Both the position numbers and the translations under genes were made by a program. A DNA stretch of 64,000 nt from Bacteroidales bacterium (lineage in GTDB: Bacteria > Bacteroidota > Bacteroidia > Bacteroidales > Muribaculaceae): positions 1 to 64,000 of the forward strand of contig CAJTEX010000010.1 of NCBI GenBank assembly GCA_910575615.1, read 5' to 3'. The notes beneath the pieces were generated by a model, which saw only the letters and a list, made by a program, of their open reading frames with translations, searched no databases and had not been told where the DNA came from. This document shows positions 8,501 to 16,031 of the stretch, piece by piece (position 1 is the stretch's first letter; each line of letters opens with the position of its first letter).

Positions 8501-10056
8501 TCGTCTCTGTCATATGTGAGGGTGTGACCACCGAACTTGCTTCCTACACCCATGCCGACCTCGACACCGATGTCTGGAGCAAGCGCAAGTGCTCCCTCGC
8601 CCAGTTCAAGGGCAAAGAAGTGCAGCTCTTGATCACCGCTGTCTGCAACGGTGTGGCCTACAATCTGTATGATGAAATCAACATCTGCGAGGACATCAAC
8701 TACGACCTCCAGGCCGCCATTTCAGCTCCCGCCACAGTCGAGACCGGCGCAGAGTTCAATGTCTCCGTCACCATCGTGAATGACGGGGCCGAGGACTCCG
8801 ACTCATACACCGTCAACCTCTACCGCAACGGCGAGATCGTCGACACCAAGACCAACAACTACGGCCTGGCCGAAGGCGAGTCTGATGTGATGACCTTCAA
8901 GCAGACCCTCGGGCTCCACGACGGCGATTCCGCCGAGTACAAGGCTGTCGTTGTCTACGAGGCTGACGAGGTGCCAGACAACAACACCACCGCTACAGTC
9001 GTTGTCACCCGCAAACGATCGACCCTCCCCGCTGTCACCGGCCTCGCCGGCGAGAAGACCGCAGACGGCAACTCCCTGACATGGGATGAAATTGTGATCG
9101 CAGATGCCATGCCGATGGATGTCACCGAAGACTTCGAGTCAGCCGAGCCGTTCGCCAAGGAGTTTGAAGGTTGGACCTTCGTCGATGGTGACGGCAAGGC
9201 AGTGGGAGGATTCGAGGGCATCGACCTCCCGGGCATTGAACCCGGAACCACCACGGGCTCGTTCTTCATCTTCGACAATGCCGACAACACCTTCAACGAG
9301 TCTTACAACACCTCCAGCGGCACCAAGTTCCTGGCCGCGCTCTTCAATTTTGATGACAGCCAGGTGGATGACTGGGCGATCTCGCCCCTCCTGACCGGCG
9401 AAGCCCAGACCATCTCCTTCCAGGCCCGCAGCTATTCCGCCGACTATCCCGAGAAGATTGAGGTGTGGTACACCACCGATGACTCCGCCAATCCCAACGA
9501 CTTCGTGAAGGTGGAGGCGTTCGGCACCAAGACCCTTTCTGATGAGTTCCTCCTCTGCACCGCCGACCTCCCTGCCGGAGCCAAGCACTTCGCCATCCGC
9601 TCATGTGCAGCAGGCGCGTTCATGCTGATGATTGACGATGTCACCTACAAGGCGATTGTCGGATTCAACGGCCAGCTCCAGGGCTACAACGTGTATTGCG
9701 ACGGAGTCAAGCTCAACGACGCTCCCGTGGCCCAGGCTTCCTACCTCCACGCCACCGAGGATGACGCGGCCCACACCTACCATGTGACCGCCGTCTACGA
9801 CAAGGGGGAATCTGAACTCTCAGACCCCGTGACCGTAGGCCAATCTGGTGTCGACTCAGTACTCGCCGCAGGCCTCAAGATTTCAGTCGAAGGCCAGTCG
9901 ATCGTAGTGACCGGTGCCGAAGGCAAGCTTGTCACCATCAACTCCGTTGACGGCAAGACCATCTACGCCGCCCAGGGCGACGCCCGCGTGGCAGTCAACG
10001 CCGCCATCTACCTGGTGACCGTCGACCGCAAGACCGTCAAGGTCGCCGTCCGCTGA
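5572..10056 (+). CDS. Large multidomain surface protein (choice-of-anchor J / cleaved-adhesin, FN3, CARDB)
   Basis: This 1494-aa protein starts with a signal peptide ending near SSYAAP. Residues ~100-340 form a repeat-rich, propeller-like region, followed by fibronectin-III-like modules (~345-535). A choice-of-anchor J/cleaved-adhesin domain (~535-685) has the DVNGDGKTW...NDWLFSPAVKL signature. More FN3-like modules follow, then a CARDB-like module (~1045-1145, ISAPATVETGAEFNVSVTI). A second anchor-J domain (~1175-1340) carries DDWAISPLL. The protein ends with a final FN3 and a C-terminal tail (VTINSVDGKTIY...AIYLVTVDRKTVKVAV) like type IX sorting domains. It is probably an exported adhesin or binding protein at the cell surface. 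It is a full-length paralogue of the gene at 19929. The ligand is unknown. A strong terminator follows. Confidence 0.85.
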   Translation: MRKSVSLMLSAALTLGSAVSSYAAPLAKKAGGVTAENQLAAKVAAPGDQKGKIMLTNPRLAKTVQVSGLHKVKSQLQAKRQAALKSATAAQRAAAAGIDLRGNVVYSDTWGEASLPNVSTIPTSEGGAFGQIAPLNNSYMYGSVDNGDGLYYCVSHMSIFGMDLMTLDTYDTDTWEKISSKSVNYDCMSLGCALDPVSGDIYGVYYAVEGQSLVLKWAKADYENGISIPIADFPVGVMSVGAADDGTFYALGVDLILYKVDKTTGQTEAVAQADLPSQYLSGGCVNTANNTYLQAYSTDTEAGLVEINLETGETVELCQYPDGEEIMGLYIPKPAAADKAPAAPGLTVVCDNGSMDVAIKVTMPTTLFDGTPASGQTFSYKVETGDGATVASGTAAAGAEVTETATLAASGMTKFIATVSNDAGTSPKAKAECFVGKGAPSAPANVKLAWANGTATLTWNAVTASSDGGFLDPAAVTYTVAGADGEIIASGLTATTFTQAVPLPASYTALSYSVKAEYDGKSSAFVASNVVGLGEFTTPLTMDMTDAANFAIHTIEDVNGDGKTWNFSSGTRYTYHSSNAANDWLFSPAVKLEGGKSYKISAVVAAQANSYAERIEVFMGQQPSSAAMTLEVIPSTDVVGTADTEIEAYVTPSATGIYHVGFHAISDANKYYLHLKSYSISAPISASAPEAVENVSVKASSSDCFKAEISFKAPSKTIAGDALTGNVKVKVLRGETLVAEESLAPGATKSLVDNTVVNSDTYIYSFIPVNAAGEEGKTVTVAAFIGAAKPGQAGDFAGYSAGNKVNLSWTAPTVDADGNALVAPSLTYNVWSVEGGYLAEVLNDAPITSTSYSLDIDVPAEQDFVQYAIQAVNYDVEGGASGALVSVGPAYVMPVLYSGGASLESYILGISGTGDASLGDASMGVAPYAGEDFFYAKFTAIGQTESFITGKIAVTGEAPVVMFREYKLSDQDTNGTVVSVICEGVTTELASYTHADLDTDVWSKRKCSLAQFKGKEVQLLITAVCNGVAYNLYDEINICEDINYDLQAAISAPATVETGAEFNVSVTIVNDGAEDSDSYTVNLYRNGEIVDTKTNNYGLAEGESDVMTFKQTLGLHDGDSAEYKAVVVYEADEVPDNNTTATVVVTRKRSTLPAVTGLAGEKTADGNSLTWDEIVIADAMPMDVTEDFESAEPFAKEFEGWTFVDGDGKAVGGFEGIDLPGIEPGTTTGSFFIFDNADNTFNESYNTSSGTKFLAALFNFDDSQVDDWAISPLLTGEAQTISFQARSYSADYPEKIEVWYTTDDSANPNDFVKVEAFGTKTLSDEFLLCTADLPAGAKHFAIRSCAAGAFMLMIDDVTYKAIVGFNGQLQGYNVYCDGVKLNDAPVAQASYLHATEDDAAHTYHVTAVYDKGESELSDPVTVGQSGVDSVLAAGLKISVEGQSIVVTGAEGKLVTINSVDGKTIYAAQGDARVAVNAAIYLVTVDRKTVKVAVR

Positions 10057-10078
10057 CCCATACCCTTATCTTAACGTA

Positions 10079-10119
10079 ACCGCCCCGGAGCTTCACCGCA
10101 AGCCGCCGGGGCGGTTTTC
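10079..10119 (+). terminator. Rho-independent terminator
   Basis: ACCGCCCCGG pairs with CCGGGGCGGT, followed directly by TTTCTT, 22 bases after the stop of the 1494-aa gene. Confidence 0.9.
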
Positions 10120-10160
10120 TTCGCATCCATCCGAAAGAATCCTTCCATAACACCCCAAGA

Positions 10161-10290
10161 ATCACCGAAAATCACCGAAAATCTGCGCATCTGCGGAATC
10201 AACGCATCTGCGGCATTTGTGTATCTGCAGAATCCTCTGCGCTCCCGAGACTCACGCAGATTCCGCAGATACGCAGATTTCCCGCAGATA
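10161..10290. repeat. Patch of degenerate GCAGAT/ATCTGCG repeats
   Basis: ATCACCGAAA occurs twice in tandem, then ATCTGCGC/ATCTGCGG units, then the same word in inverted orientation (CCGCAGAT, ACGCAGAT, CCCGCAGAT). The right-hand part closely resembles 48925-48950. The DNA up to 10420 continues as looser GATT-rich repeats. No gene is seen here. Confidence 0.6.
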
Positions 10291-10420
10291 ATTTGGGTCG
10301 CTTCGCTCCCGCGTGGATTCCACAGATTAAAATTGATTCCAAGGATTGGGGTCGATTTCACGGATGGGGGTGGATGCCAAGGATTGAGGTTGATTACGCA
10401 GATAAGACAGGAGGCCTGGG

Positions 10421-10526
10421 GAATCCGGAGGATTCCTTAACTATTAGCCGGGGGTTGGCGGCCGTAGGCCGGTAACCCCCGGTGAATGCGTCAGGCGGGG
10501 GATTCTGAAAGAATCTTTTATAGATG
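10421..10526 (+). repeat. Three-hairpin intergenic element, copy A
   Basis: Three hairpins follow one another. H1 is GAATCC-GGA-GGATTC (10421-10435). H2 pairs CCGGGGGTT (10448-10456) with AACCCCCGG (10474-10482) around a GC-rich centre. H3 is GATTCT-GAA-AGAATC (10501-10515), followed by TTTTATA. The same order recurs at 24719 and, inverted, at 24849. The element stops about 9 bases from the tatC stop codon. Confidence 0.8.
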
Positions 10527-10534
10527 AATGTCGG

Positions 10535-11326
10535 TCAGGAGGAGGGGAGCAGCCGCGCGGAAAGCTCCCAGAGAAGGTATAGGGGTAGGAAGACGGCGGC
10601 GAGGGTGAAGGGGTCGGAGGTAGGGGTGATCACTGCGGCGGCTATCACAAGCGCCACGATCGCGTGGCGGCGGTAGCGCGTGAAGAATCCCCGGGTCATT
10701 ATTCCGGCGCGCCCCAGGGCCCATGTCAGGAGAGGAATCTCGAATGTGACCCCCATGACGAAAAGCATCGACATGAAATTGTCCATATAGGAGTCGAGCG
10801 TGATGGTGTTGGGGATGTCAGCCGAGAGCTGGTATCCGGCGAGGAAACGCAGGGTCAGCGGGAAGACGAGGTAATAGGCCGTGGCCATCCCGAGATAGAA
10901 GAGCATGATGCCGGAGATGAACGCCGCCGAGGCGTTGCGCCGTTCGTGGGGGTAAAGGGCGGGTGAGATGAATCCCCAGAGCTGGTAGACGAGCAGCGGG
11001 AAGGTCACCACCAGGGCGAGCTGGAAAGAGAGGGTCAGGTGGATGAAAAATTGCGAGGCGAGCTGGGTGTTGATGAGGCTCACCGCGAAGTCGGCAGTGT
11101 CGGCCGGGGTCTCGCCGGCCATCGCCGAGAGCCGGTCAAAGAGGGAGTAGAGGGGGAAAGAGCCGTGACACGGGGCGAGAATCACGGAGTCGAAAATCCG
11201 TGGCATCAGGCAGAACATGGCGATGGCGGCCACAGTCAACGTGGCCGCCATCCGGAACAGCACCCCGCGCAGCGCGTCGAGATGGTCCCAGAATGTCATT
11301 TCTCGGGAGTCCGGTGTGGTGGGCAA
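10535..11326 (-). CDS. tatC: Twin-arginine translocase subunit TatC
   Basis: The 263-aa protein shows the TatC layout: an N-terminal cytoplasmic segment (MTFWDHLDALRGVLFR, equivalent to the conserved HL.ELR.R motif) and six membrane segments. The first periplasmic loop is followed by a conserved FxxPAL-like stretch (FISPALYPHERR). TatC is the receptor that binds the twin-arginine signal of folded proteins and, with TatA, moves them across the inner membrane. It lies 42 bases downstream of tatA in the same direction, so the two form a minimal tatAC operon without tatB, as is usual in Bacteroidetes. The loop from about residue 35 to 90 is longer than in E. coli TatC. Confidence 0.95.
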   Translation of the reverse strand: MPTTPDSREMTFWDHLDALRGVLFRMAATLTVAAIAMFCLMPRIFDSVILAPCHGSFPLYSLFDRLSAMAGETPADTADFAVSLINTQLASQFFIHLTLSFQLALVVTFPLLVYQLWGFISPALYPHERRNASAAFISGIMLFYLGMATAYYLVFPLTLRFLAGYQLSADIPNTITLDSYMDNFMSMLFVMGVTFEIPLLTWALGRAGIMTRGFFTRYRRHAIVALVIAAAVITPTSDPFTLAAVFLPLYLLWELSARLLPSS

Positions 11327-11368
11327 GAAGTTTTGGGGCTTAAGCGTGGCGGCCGGGCCGTCGCGGGG

Positions 11369-11590
11369 TTATTTGCTCGGCTCTTCCGTCTCCTTCGCAG
11401 AGTCGGCGGCGTCTTTTATCTCACGGGAAGCGTCGTTGAGCCCCTCCTTGAAGGAGCGGACCCCTTTGCCGAGGCCCTTCATCAGCTCGGGGATTTTCTT
11501 GCCGCCGAAAAGCAGCAGCACCACCAGGGCGATGATGATCCATTCTGAGCCGCCGGGAAGGCTGAGCAGGGGGATGAGGCAGGATGTCAT
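11369..11590 (-). CDS. tatA: Twin-arginine translocase subunit TatA
   Basis: This 73-aa protein has a short N terminus, one membrane helix ([16 protein letters not shown]), then the hallmark [23 protein letters not shown] amphipathic helix and an acidic, charged tail. TatA oligomers form the passage for folded twin-arginine substrates. It is the first gene of the tatAC pair. A TAACTTTG element lies about 75 bases upstream on the minus strand, back to back with the fabD promoter. No tatB is present, so this TatA probably does both jobs. Confidence 0.95.
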   Translation of the reverse strand: MTSCLIPLLSLPGGSEWIIIALVVLLLFGGKKIPELMKGLGKGVRSFKEGLNDASREIKDAADSAKETEEPSK

Positions 11591-11665
11591 ATGTCAGGGG
11601 GTTGGGAAAATCAGAAATGTTGGAAAAAGATGGGCCGTGATATGAGATTGGCCTTTAGCGGATAG

Positions 11666-11673
11666 CAAAGTTA
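11666..11673 (-). promoter_or_regulatory. -7 element of tatAC
   Basis: TAACTTTG on the minus strand; no clear -33 box. It lies 43 bases from the oppositely directed fabD element. Confidence 0.55.
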
Positions 11674-11716
11674 CGGCTTTTGGGTTGAATTTCATCGGGG
11701 TGTGGGATTTTTTTTG

Positions 11717-11724
11717 TAACTTTG
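11717..11724 (+). promoter_or_regulatory. -7 element of fabD
   Basis: TAACTTTG preceded by a T-tract, 33 bases before the fabD start codon. Confidence 0.6.
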
Positions 11725-11757
11725 CGCCCGGATTTGAATTTATTAACAGACTGACAT

Positions 11758-12636
11758 ATGAAAGCATTCGTGTTTCCCGGCCAGGGCGCGCAGTTTGTAG
11801 GTATGGGCAAAGACCTGTACGAGCAGAGCGCCGAAGCCAAGGAGATGTTTGAGAAAGCCAACGATATCCTGGGCTTCCGTATCACCGACCTCATGTTTGA
11901 CGGCACCGAAGAGGATCTCAAGCAGACAAAAGTGACCCAGCCCGCCGTGTTCCTCCATTCAGTGATTCTATCGAAGGTGATTGGCGACGAGTTCAAGCCC
12001 GAGATGGTTGCCGGACACTCGCTCGGCGAGCTTTCGGCTCTCACCGCCGCCGGAGCCCTCAGCTTCGAGGATGGCCTCAAACTGGTCAGCGCCCGTGCGC
12101 AGGCCATGCAGAAAGCCTGCGAGATCAAGCCCTCCACCATGGCTGCCATCATCGCCCTCTCTGACGAGAAGGTTGAGGAAATCTGCGAAGGTGTAGACGG
12201 CGTTGTCGTCGCCGCCAACTACAACTGCCCCGGGCAGATTGTGATTTCCGGCGAAATCGAGGCTGTCAACGCCGCCTGCGAGGCCGCCAAGGCCGCCGGT
12301 GCCAAGCGTGCCCTCCCCCTGAAGGTCGGCGGCGCGTTCCACTCCCCGCTGATGGAGCCCGCCCGTCAGGAGCTCGCCGAGGCCATCGCCGCCACCGAGT
12401 TCCACACCCCCGTATGCCCCGTTTACCAGAACGTCGATGCCGCTCCCCACACCGACCCCGCTGAAATCAAGGCCAACCTCATCGCCCAGCTGACAGCCCC
12501 CGTGCGCTGGACCCAGACCGTGGCAAACATGGTGGCCGACGGCGCTACCGAGTTCGTAGAGCTTGGTCCCGGCAAGGTGCTCCAGGGCCTGGTCAGCAAG
12601 GTGAGCCGCGATGTAGCGGTTTCCGGCAAGCAGTAA
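11758..12636 (+). CDS. fabD: Malonyl-CoA:ACP transacylase
   Basis: The 292-aa enzyme transfers malonyl groups from CoA to acyl carrier protein, supplying the elongation unit of fatty-acid synthesis in the cytoplasm. The start MKAFVFPGQGAQ is the family's N-terminal strand and oxyanion-hole motif. The nucleophile is Ser88 in GHSLGE, and the partner His195 sits in GGAFHSPLM. Length is normal. It is a single-gene unit: its own promoter upstream, a strong terminator downstream, and divergent from tatAC. The other fatty-acid genes in the window (acpP, fabF) lie 28 kb away. Confidence 0.97.
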   Translation: MKAFVFPGQGAQFVGMGKDLYEQSAEAKEMFEKANDILGFRITDLMFDGTEEDLKQTKVTQPAVFLHSVILSKVIGDEFKPEMVAGHSLGELSALTAAGALSFEDGLKLVSARAQAMQKACEIKPSTMAAIIALSDEKVEEICEGVDGVVVAANYNCPGQIVISGEIEAVNAACEAAKAAGAKRALPLKVGGAFHSPLMEPARQELAEAIAATEFHTPVCPVYQNVDAAPHTDPAEIKANLIAQLTAPVRWTQTVANMVADGATEFVELGPGKVLQGLVSKVSRDVAVSGKQ

Positions 12637-12685
12637 CCCCCGACGCAGGGACTGCCCTTAAAGAAACTTACCATAACTTTGCGAT

Positions 12686-12731
12686 AAAAATCCCGGACAG
12701 CCAAGATTGGCGATGTCCGGGATTTTTTATA
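12686..12731 (+). terminator. Terminator of fabD
   Basis: AAAAATCCCGGACA and TGTCCGGGATTTTT form a 14-bp stem running into a T-rich tail. A TAACTTTG sequence sits just before it at 12674, probably by chance. Confidence 0.9.
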
Positions 12732-12949
12732 TTGCTGTCCGGTAAAAAAAGACAAAATCATATATTCTCTACAAATATAATAAGTTACACCTGTTTTACG
12801 AAAAAGGGCTTGTCATTTGAGGCGATGTGAAATTGGTAGCATTAAGCATCAAAAAGCCCTTAAAAGACATCTATACGAGTCTGTTTTATGCTGTATGAGA
12901 TAAAAATAGTCCATTTCCTATCATGTCAAAGTTTTACCGGACAGCAATA
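12730..12949. mobile_element. MITE-like element with 18-bp inverted ends
   Basis: TATTGCTGTCCGGTAAAA at the left is the exact reverse complement of the sequence ending at 12949. The 184-bp interior is AT-rich, codes for nothing evident, and contains its own inverted repeat AAGGGCTT/AAGCCCTT (12804-12811 and 12854-12861). The size (220 bp), perfect ends and lack of a gene fit a non-autonomous transposable element or the collapsed remnant of an insertion sequence. No clear target duplication is seen. Confidence 0.65.
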
Positions 12950-13003
12950 GATTTTTTACATCACTCTGTGGCGGCAGCGGGAAGGGGCGCTGAGGGCCTC
13001 CGG

Positions 13004-13243
13004 TCATTCCCCGATGTCGAGATGATCGGAGAGGAGCTGGCGCGCGCGTGAGCCATATGATGCCGGCACCACAAGCCGGAGCGGGGTCCAGGTGTCGGTC
13101 ATCGGCATCACCGAGGCGATGGTCTGGTTGGTCACTTCGCAGGGTATTCCGTTGCTGCGCAGCATCCCGGCGGCGATTTCGGCGGCCTGCAGGGTGGGAA
13201 AGTTGCCTATGGCCGTGGTCTGGGAGTCTCGTTGGCTGTTCAT
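13004..13243 (-). CDS. DUF2007-type putative signal-transducing protein
   Basis: This small soluble protein (79 aa from the chosen start) has the DUF2007 pattern: a strand/helix start (IGNFPTLQAAEIAAGMLRSNGIPCEVTNQ) resembling a ferredoxin-like fold, then a WTPLRLVVPASYGSRARQLL segment. The molecular role of the family is unknown. The ATG at 13243 is preferred to the one at 13282, because the TATATTTG promoter element at 13267-13274 lies downstream of the latter. It stands alone between the MITE-like element and the leucine-rich-repeat gene. Confidence 0.75.
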   Translation of the reverse strand: MNSQRDSQTTAIGNFPTLQAAEIAAGMLRSNGIPCEVTNQTIASVMPMTDTWTPLRLVVPASYGSRARQLLSDHLDIGE

Positions 13244-13266
13244 ACGCGAAAGTTTGTTTGTTTCTG

Positions 13267-13274
13267 CAAATATA
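13267..13274 (-). promoter_or_regulatory. -7 element of the DUF2007 gene
   Basis: TATATTTG on the minus strand, about 24 bases before the start at 13243. It argues against the upstream ATG at 13282. Confidence 0.55.
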
Positions 13275-13397
13275 ACAAACAAATCCCTGAAAAAATCATG
13301 ACATGGCAGATACGATGCGAAATCAGCCGGGCATCGTGGCTTATGGCCGCCTCTGCCTGGCTGATTTGCTGAATTATGCTGCGGATTCAGGTATGTG

Positions 13398-15938
13398 TCA
13401 CTTGGTGAAGACCATCTTGGTCACGGTGCCGGATTTCTTCATTATCACAACCTCGCCGTCGGCAGGCTCGCTGATGCGTATGCCCTGGAGGTTGTAGTAT
13501 TCCACTGTCTGATTGTCGTCGCAGAGGATTTCCTCCACGCCAGCTCTGGTTGTGACGGTCACGGCGCACTGGGCGGTCACGTCGCCGCAGGTGGCGGTGA
13601 TTGTTGCGGTTCCGGCGGCGATGCCTTTGACGATTCCATCCTCTACGGTCGCGATTGACTCGTCAGACGATGTCCAGGTGACGGTCGGGTCGGTGGTGTC
13701 GGCGGGAGCCACGGTCGCGGTGAGGGTGAATGTCTCGTCTACCGTTATTGAAATCTCGGTGGAGTTCAGGGAGACTTCCTCGGCGGCGATGCCGTCGACG
13801 GCCACGATTTTCTCGAAGTTGCTCCACTCGTAGCCATTCTTGTACGACATGAAGTCGGCGGCTGGCACATAGAGGGTGGCGTTGGTGTAATTGTCGTTGT
13901 CAAACGCCTTGTTGGGCGAGGTGATTACAGGGGCTGTCTCAGCGTTGCAAGTGATGGATGTCAGGTTCCAGCAGCCGTAGAATGCCAGGTTGCCGAGGGC
14001 CTGGAGGGTGGAGGGGAGCTCAAGGGCTGAGAGGCTCCAGTTCCAGGCGAATGTGCGGAAGCCGATTTCGACCACACCTTCGGGGATGGTGAGGGTGCCG
14101 GTGAATCCGGGGCAGCTCACGAACGCCTGGTTGCCGATGAAGGTGACGCTCTTGCCGATGGTCAGCTTGCCCTTGAAACCTTCACACATGCCGAACGCGA
14201 GTTCGCCGATGTAGGTGACATTTTCAGGAATTGTGAGGGGGCCTGAGAACTTCTCGCATCCGTAGAACGCGTTGTCGCCGATTTTCTGGAGGGAAGAGGG
14301 GAGGGTGAGCCATCCGAAGAACTTGCTGCAGTTCTGGAAGGCCGCCTTTCCGATGGTGGTAAGGCCGCCGCCCAGTTCGAGCGAACCGTTGAAGCCTGTG
14401 CAGTTGAAGAAAGCGTTGTCGCCGATGGTGGTGACGGAAGAGGGAATCGAGAGGGTGCCGGTGAATCCCTTGCACTCATAGAAGGCGCCACGGCCGATTG
14501 CGGTGACAGAGGAGGGAATATGGAGGGTGCCGGTAAGGCCCGAGCATCCGAAGAAGAGGTTGTCGGCCAGTTCGGTGATACCCGAGGGTAGGGTCAGGGC
14601 GCCGTTCAGGCCGTTGCAGCTCATGAAAGCACCTTCGCCGATGAAAGTCACAGCTGAGGGGATGGCGAGCGCGCCGGTGAGCTTGCTGCATCCCAGGAAT
14701 GCCTGTTTGCCGATGTAGGTAAGGTTCTCGCCGAAAGTCAGTTCGCCGTCAAGGCTTGAGCAGCCAGAGAATGCTCCCTGGCCGATTTCGGTAAGCGGGG
14801 CGGGGAGGTTGAGCGCGCCGGTGAGCTTGCTGCACATCAGGAACGCGTTGTCTTTGATGATTGCCACGCTGGAGCCGATGGTGAGCGCGCCGTTCATGCT
14901 GATGCAGGCCGAGAACGCGCCCGAGCCGATGTAAGTCACCTTGTCGCCGATTGTCAGCGCGCCGGTGAGGTTCTGGCATCCGTTGAACGCGTTGTCGCCG
15001 ATTGTGACAAGGTTGTCGCCAAGGGTCAGGGAGCCGGTGAGGTTCTTGAGACCGTCGAACGCTCCATCCTTTATGGCGGTCACGGCATACTCCGTGTTGC
15101 CGCAGGTGAGGGTCGATGGAATCACAAGGTTGGCGGCCCCTTCAGTGGGGTCGGCCAGGCCGTTGACGACGGCGGTCTTGGCCGATTTGTCGAGGGTGTA
15201 GCTGAGCAGCCCCTCGGTGATGTCGGCCGACAGCAGGTTGCCGAGCGACTCGCAGGCGTTGTCGGTCACGGTCACGAAAGCATGTCCTGAGGGGATATGG
15301 GTGAAGTCAGACTCCAGCTTGAAGCCGCAGTCCTCGTTGCTGAATGTGAACTTGTATTTCTTGTTGCCCTTGGGCATGTCGTAGAGGTAGAATCCCTGGC
15401 CGTCGACATTGCCGGTGCAGCCGTACTTGGCTCCGGGATAGGGGCCAAACAGCTCTGTGCCGTCGTCAGCCACGGCGTAGACCCTCAGGCTGTTCTTGTC
15501 GGCCTCGATGGTGGTCTTGTTGTCGAGATACAGTATCATATACTCGTTGATTCCTCCGGGAGTGTACTCCTGCAGCCCCGACGGCTTGGCGATAAGGAAG
15601 TAATCCTTGTCCTCGAAGGTCACCTCGTAGTCGGGCTTGTTGTTTTTCCACGTGTCGGAATACTGGATGCTGGCTGTCACGCCGATTGCATCCTCCGGCA
15701 GTGAGAACTTGTCGTATGTGAGGCCGTCGACTGTGATCTGCCCTTCTGACACACCGTTGTACCCGAAGTCAAACCATGTTGACCAGTCGTCTGGCACGCC
15801 GAATCCGCACACAAACACGAAAGGCGCCTCGAAATTGGTCTGGTTGCTGACATACACCGTGGGCGCGGCGTTTGACTGGAGGCAACCCAGTCCGAGGGCC
15901 CCGCCCAGTCCCAGTAAGATGGTAGAAAGATGCTTCAT
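13398..15938 (-). CDS. BspA-like leucine-rich-repeat surface protein with Big2 domain
   Basis: The 846-aa exported protein has a signal peptide (KHLSTILLGLGGALGLGCLQSNA). Residues ~25-240 form two beta-rich modules; the second (NEYMILYLDNKTTIEADKNSLRVYAV) looks like a carbohydrate-binding fold. About fifteen 24-residue repeats follow (~300-660) of the LRR_5/BspA type, consensus LTGALTIPSSVTxIGDNAFxGCSG. A Big2 immunoglobulin-like domain (~715-790, EEVSLNSTEISITVDETFTL) and a C-terminal tail (YYNLQGIRISEPADGEVVIMKK) end the protein. BspA-type repeats commonly mediate adhesion to host or bacterial surfaces, so an adhesin is likely, but the ligand is unknown. It is monocistronic with a TACCTTTG promoter element. 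Confidence 0.85.
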   Translation of the reverse strand: MKHLSTILLGLGGALGLGCLQSNAAPTVYVSNQTNFEAPFVFVCGFGVPDDWSTWFDFGYNGVSEGQITVDGLTYDKFSLPEDAIGVTASIQYSDTWKNNKPDYEVTFEDKDYFLIAKPSGLQEYTPGGINEYMILYLDNKTTIEADKNSLRVYAVADDGTELFGPYPGAKYGCTGNVDGQGFYLYDMPKGNKKYKFTFSNEDCGFKLESDFTHIPSGHAFVTVTDNACESLGNLLSADITEGLLSYTLDKSAKTAVVNGLADPTEGAANLVIPSTLTCGNTEYAVTAIKDGAFDGLKNLTGSLTLGDNLVTIGDNAFNGCQNLTGALTIGDKVTYIGSGAFSACISMNGALTIGSSVAIIKDNAFLMCSKLTGALNLPAPLTEIGQGAFSGCSSLDGELTFGENLTYIGKQAFLGCSKLTGALAIPSAVTFIGEGAFMSCNGLNGALTLPSGITELADNLFFGCSGLTGTLHIPSSVTAIGRGAFYECKGFTGTLSIPSSVTTIGDNAFFNCTGFNGSLELGGGLTTIGKAAFQNCSKFFGWLTLPSSLQKIGDNAFYGCEKFSGPLTIPENVTYIGELAFGMCEGFKGKLTIGKSVTFIGNQAFVSCPGFTGTLTIPEGVVEIGFRTFAWNWSLSALELPSTLQALGNLAFYGCWNLTSITCNAETAPVITSPNKAFDNDNYTNATLYVPAADFMSYKNGYEWSNFEKIVAVDGIAAEEVSLNSTEISITVDETFTLTATVAPADTTDPTVTWTSSDESIATVEDGIVKGIAAGTATITATCGDVTAQCAVTVTTRAGVEEILCDDNQTVEYYNLQGIRISEPADGEVVIMKKSGTVTKMVFTK
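13961..15041 (-). repeat. About fifteen 72-bp in-gene repeats coding the LRR array
   Basis: Each 72-bp unit encodes one 24-residue BspA repeat. The units have diverged in sequence but keep length, so the array is old rather than a recent tandem expansion. Confidence 0.8.
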
Positions 15939-15964
15939 ATGAATAACGGTTAAAGATTACGTCC

Positions 15965-15972
15965 CAAAGGTA
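15965..15972 (-). promoter_or_regulatory. -7 element of the LRR protein gene
   Basis: TACCTTTG on the minus strand, 27 bases before the start codon. Confidence 0.55.
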
Positions 15973-16031
15973 TTAAAAAGTAAGGAAGATGGCTTTTGAT
16001 ATGAATCAATAAATTTATAAAATGCGAAATA

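Noticed and set aside
10161-10290. CRISPR-like array
   Set aside because: The repeats are 8-12 bp, degenerate and in both orientations, without evenly spaced unique spacers, and no cas gene is in the window.
12674-12681. Promoter just upstream of the fabD terminator
   Set aside because: TAACTTTG is present, but the transcript would end in the terminator after about 40 nt; a chance match is more likely.
13961-15041. Intergenic tandem or CRISPR repeats
   Set aside because: The 72-bp periodicity is the coding of leucine-rich repeats within one intact gene.
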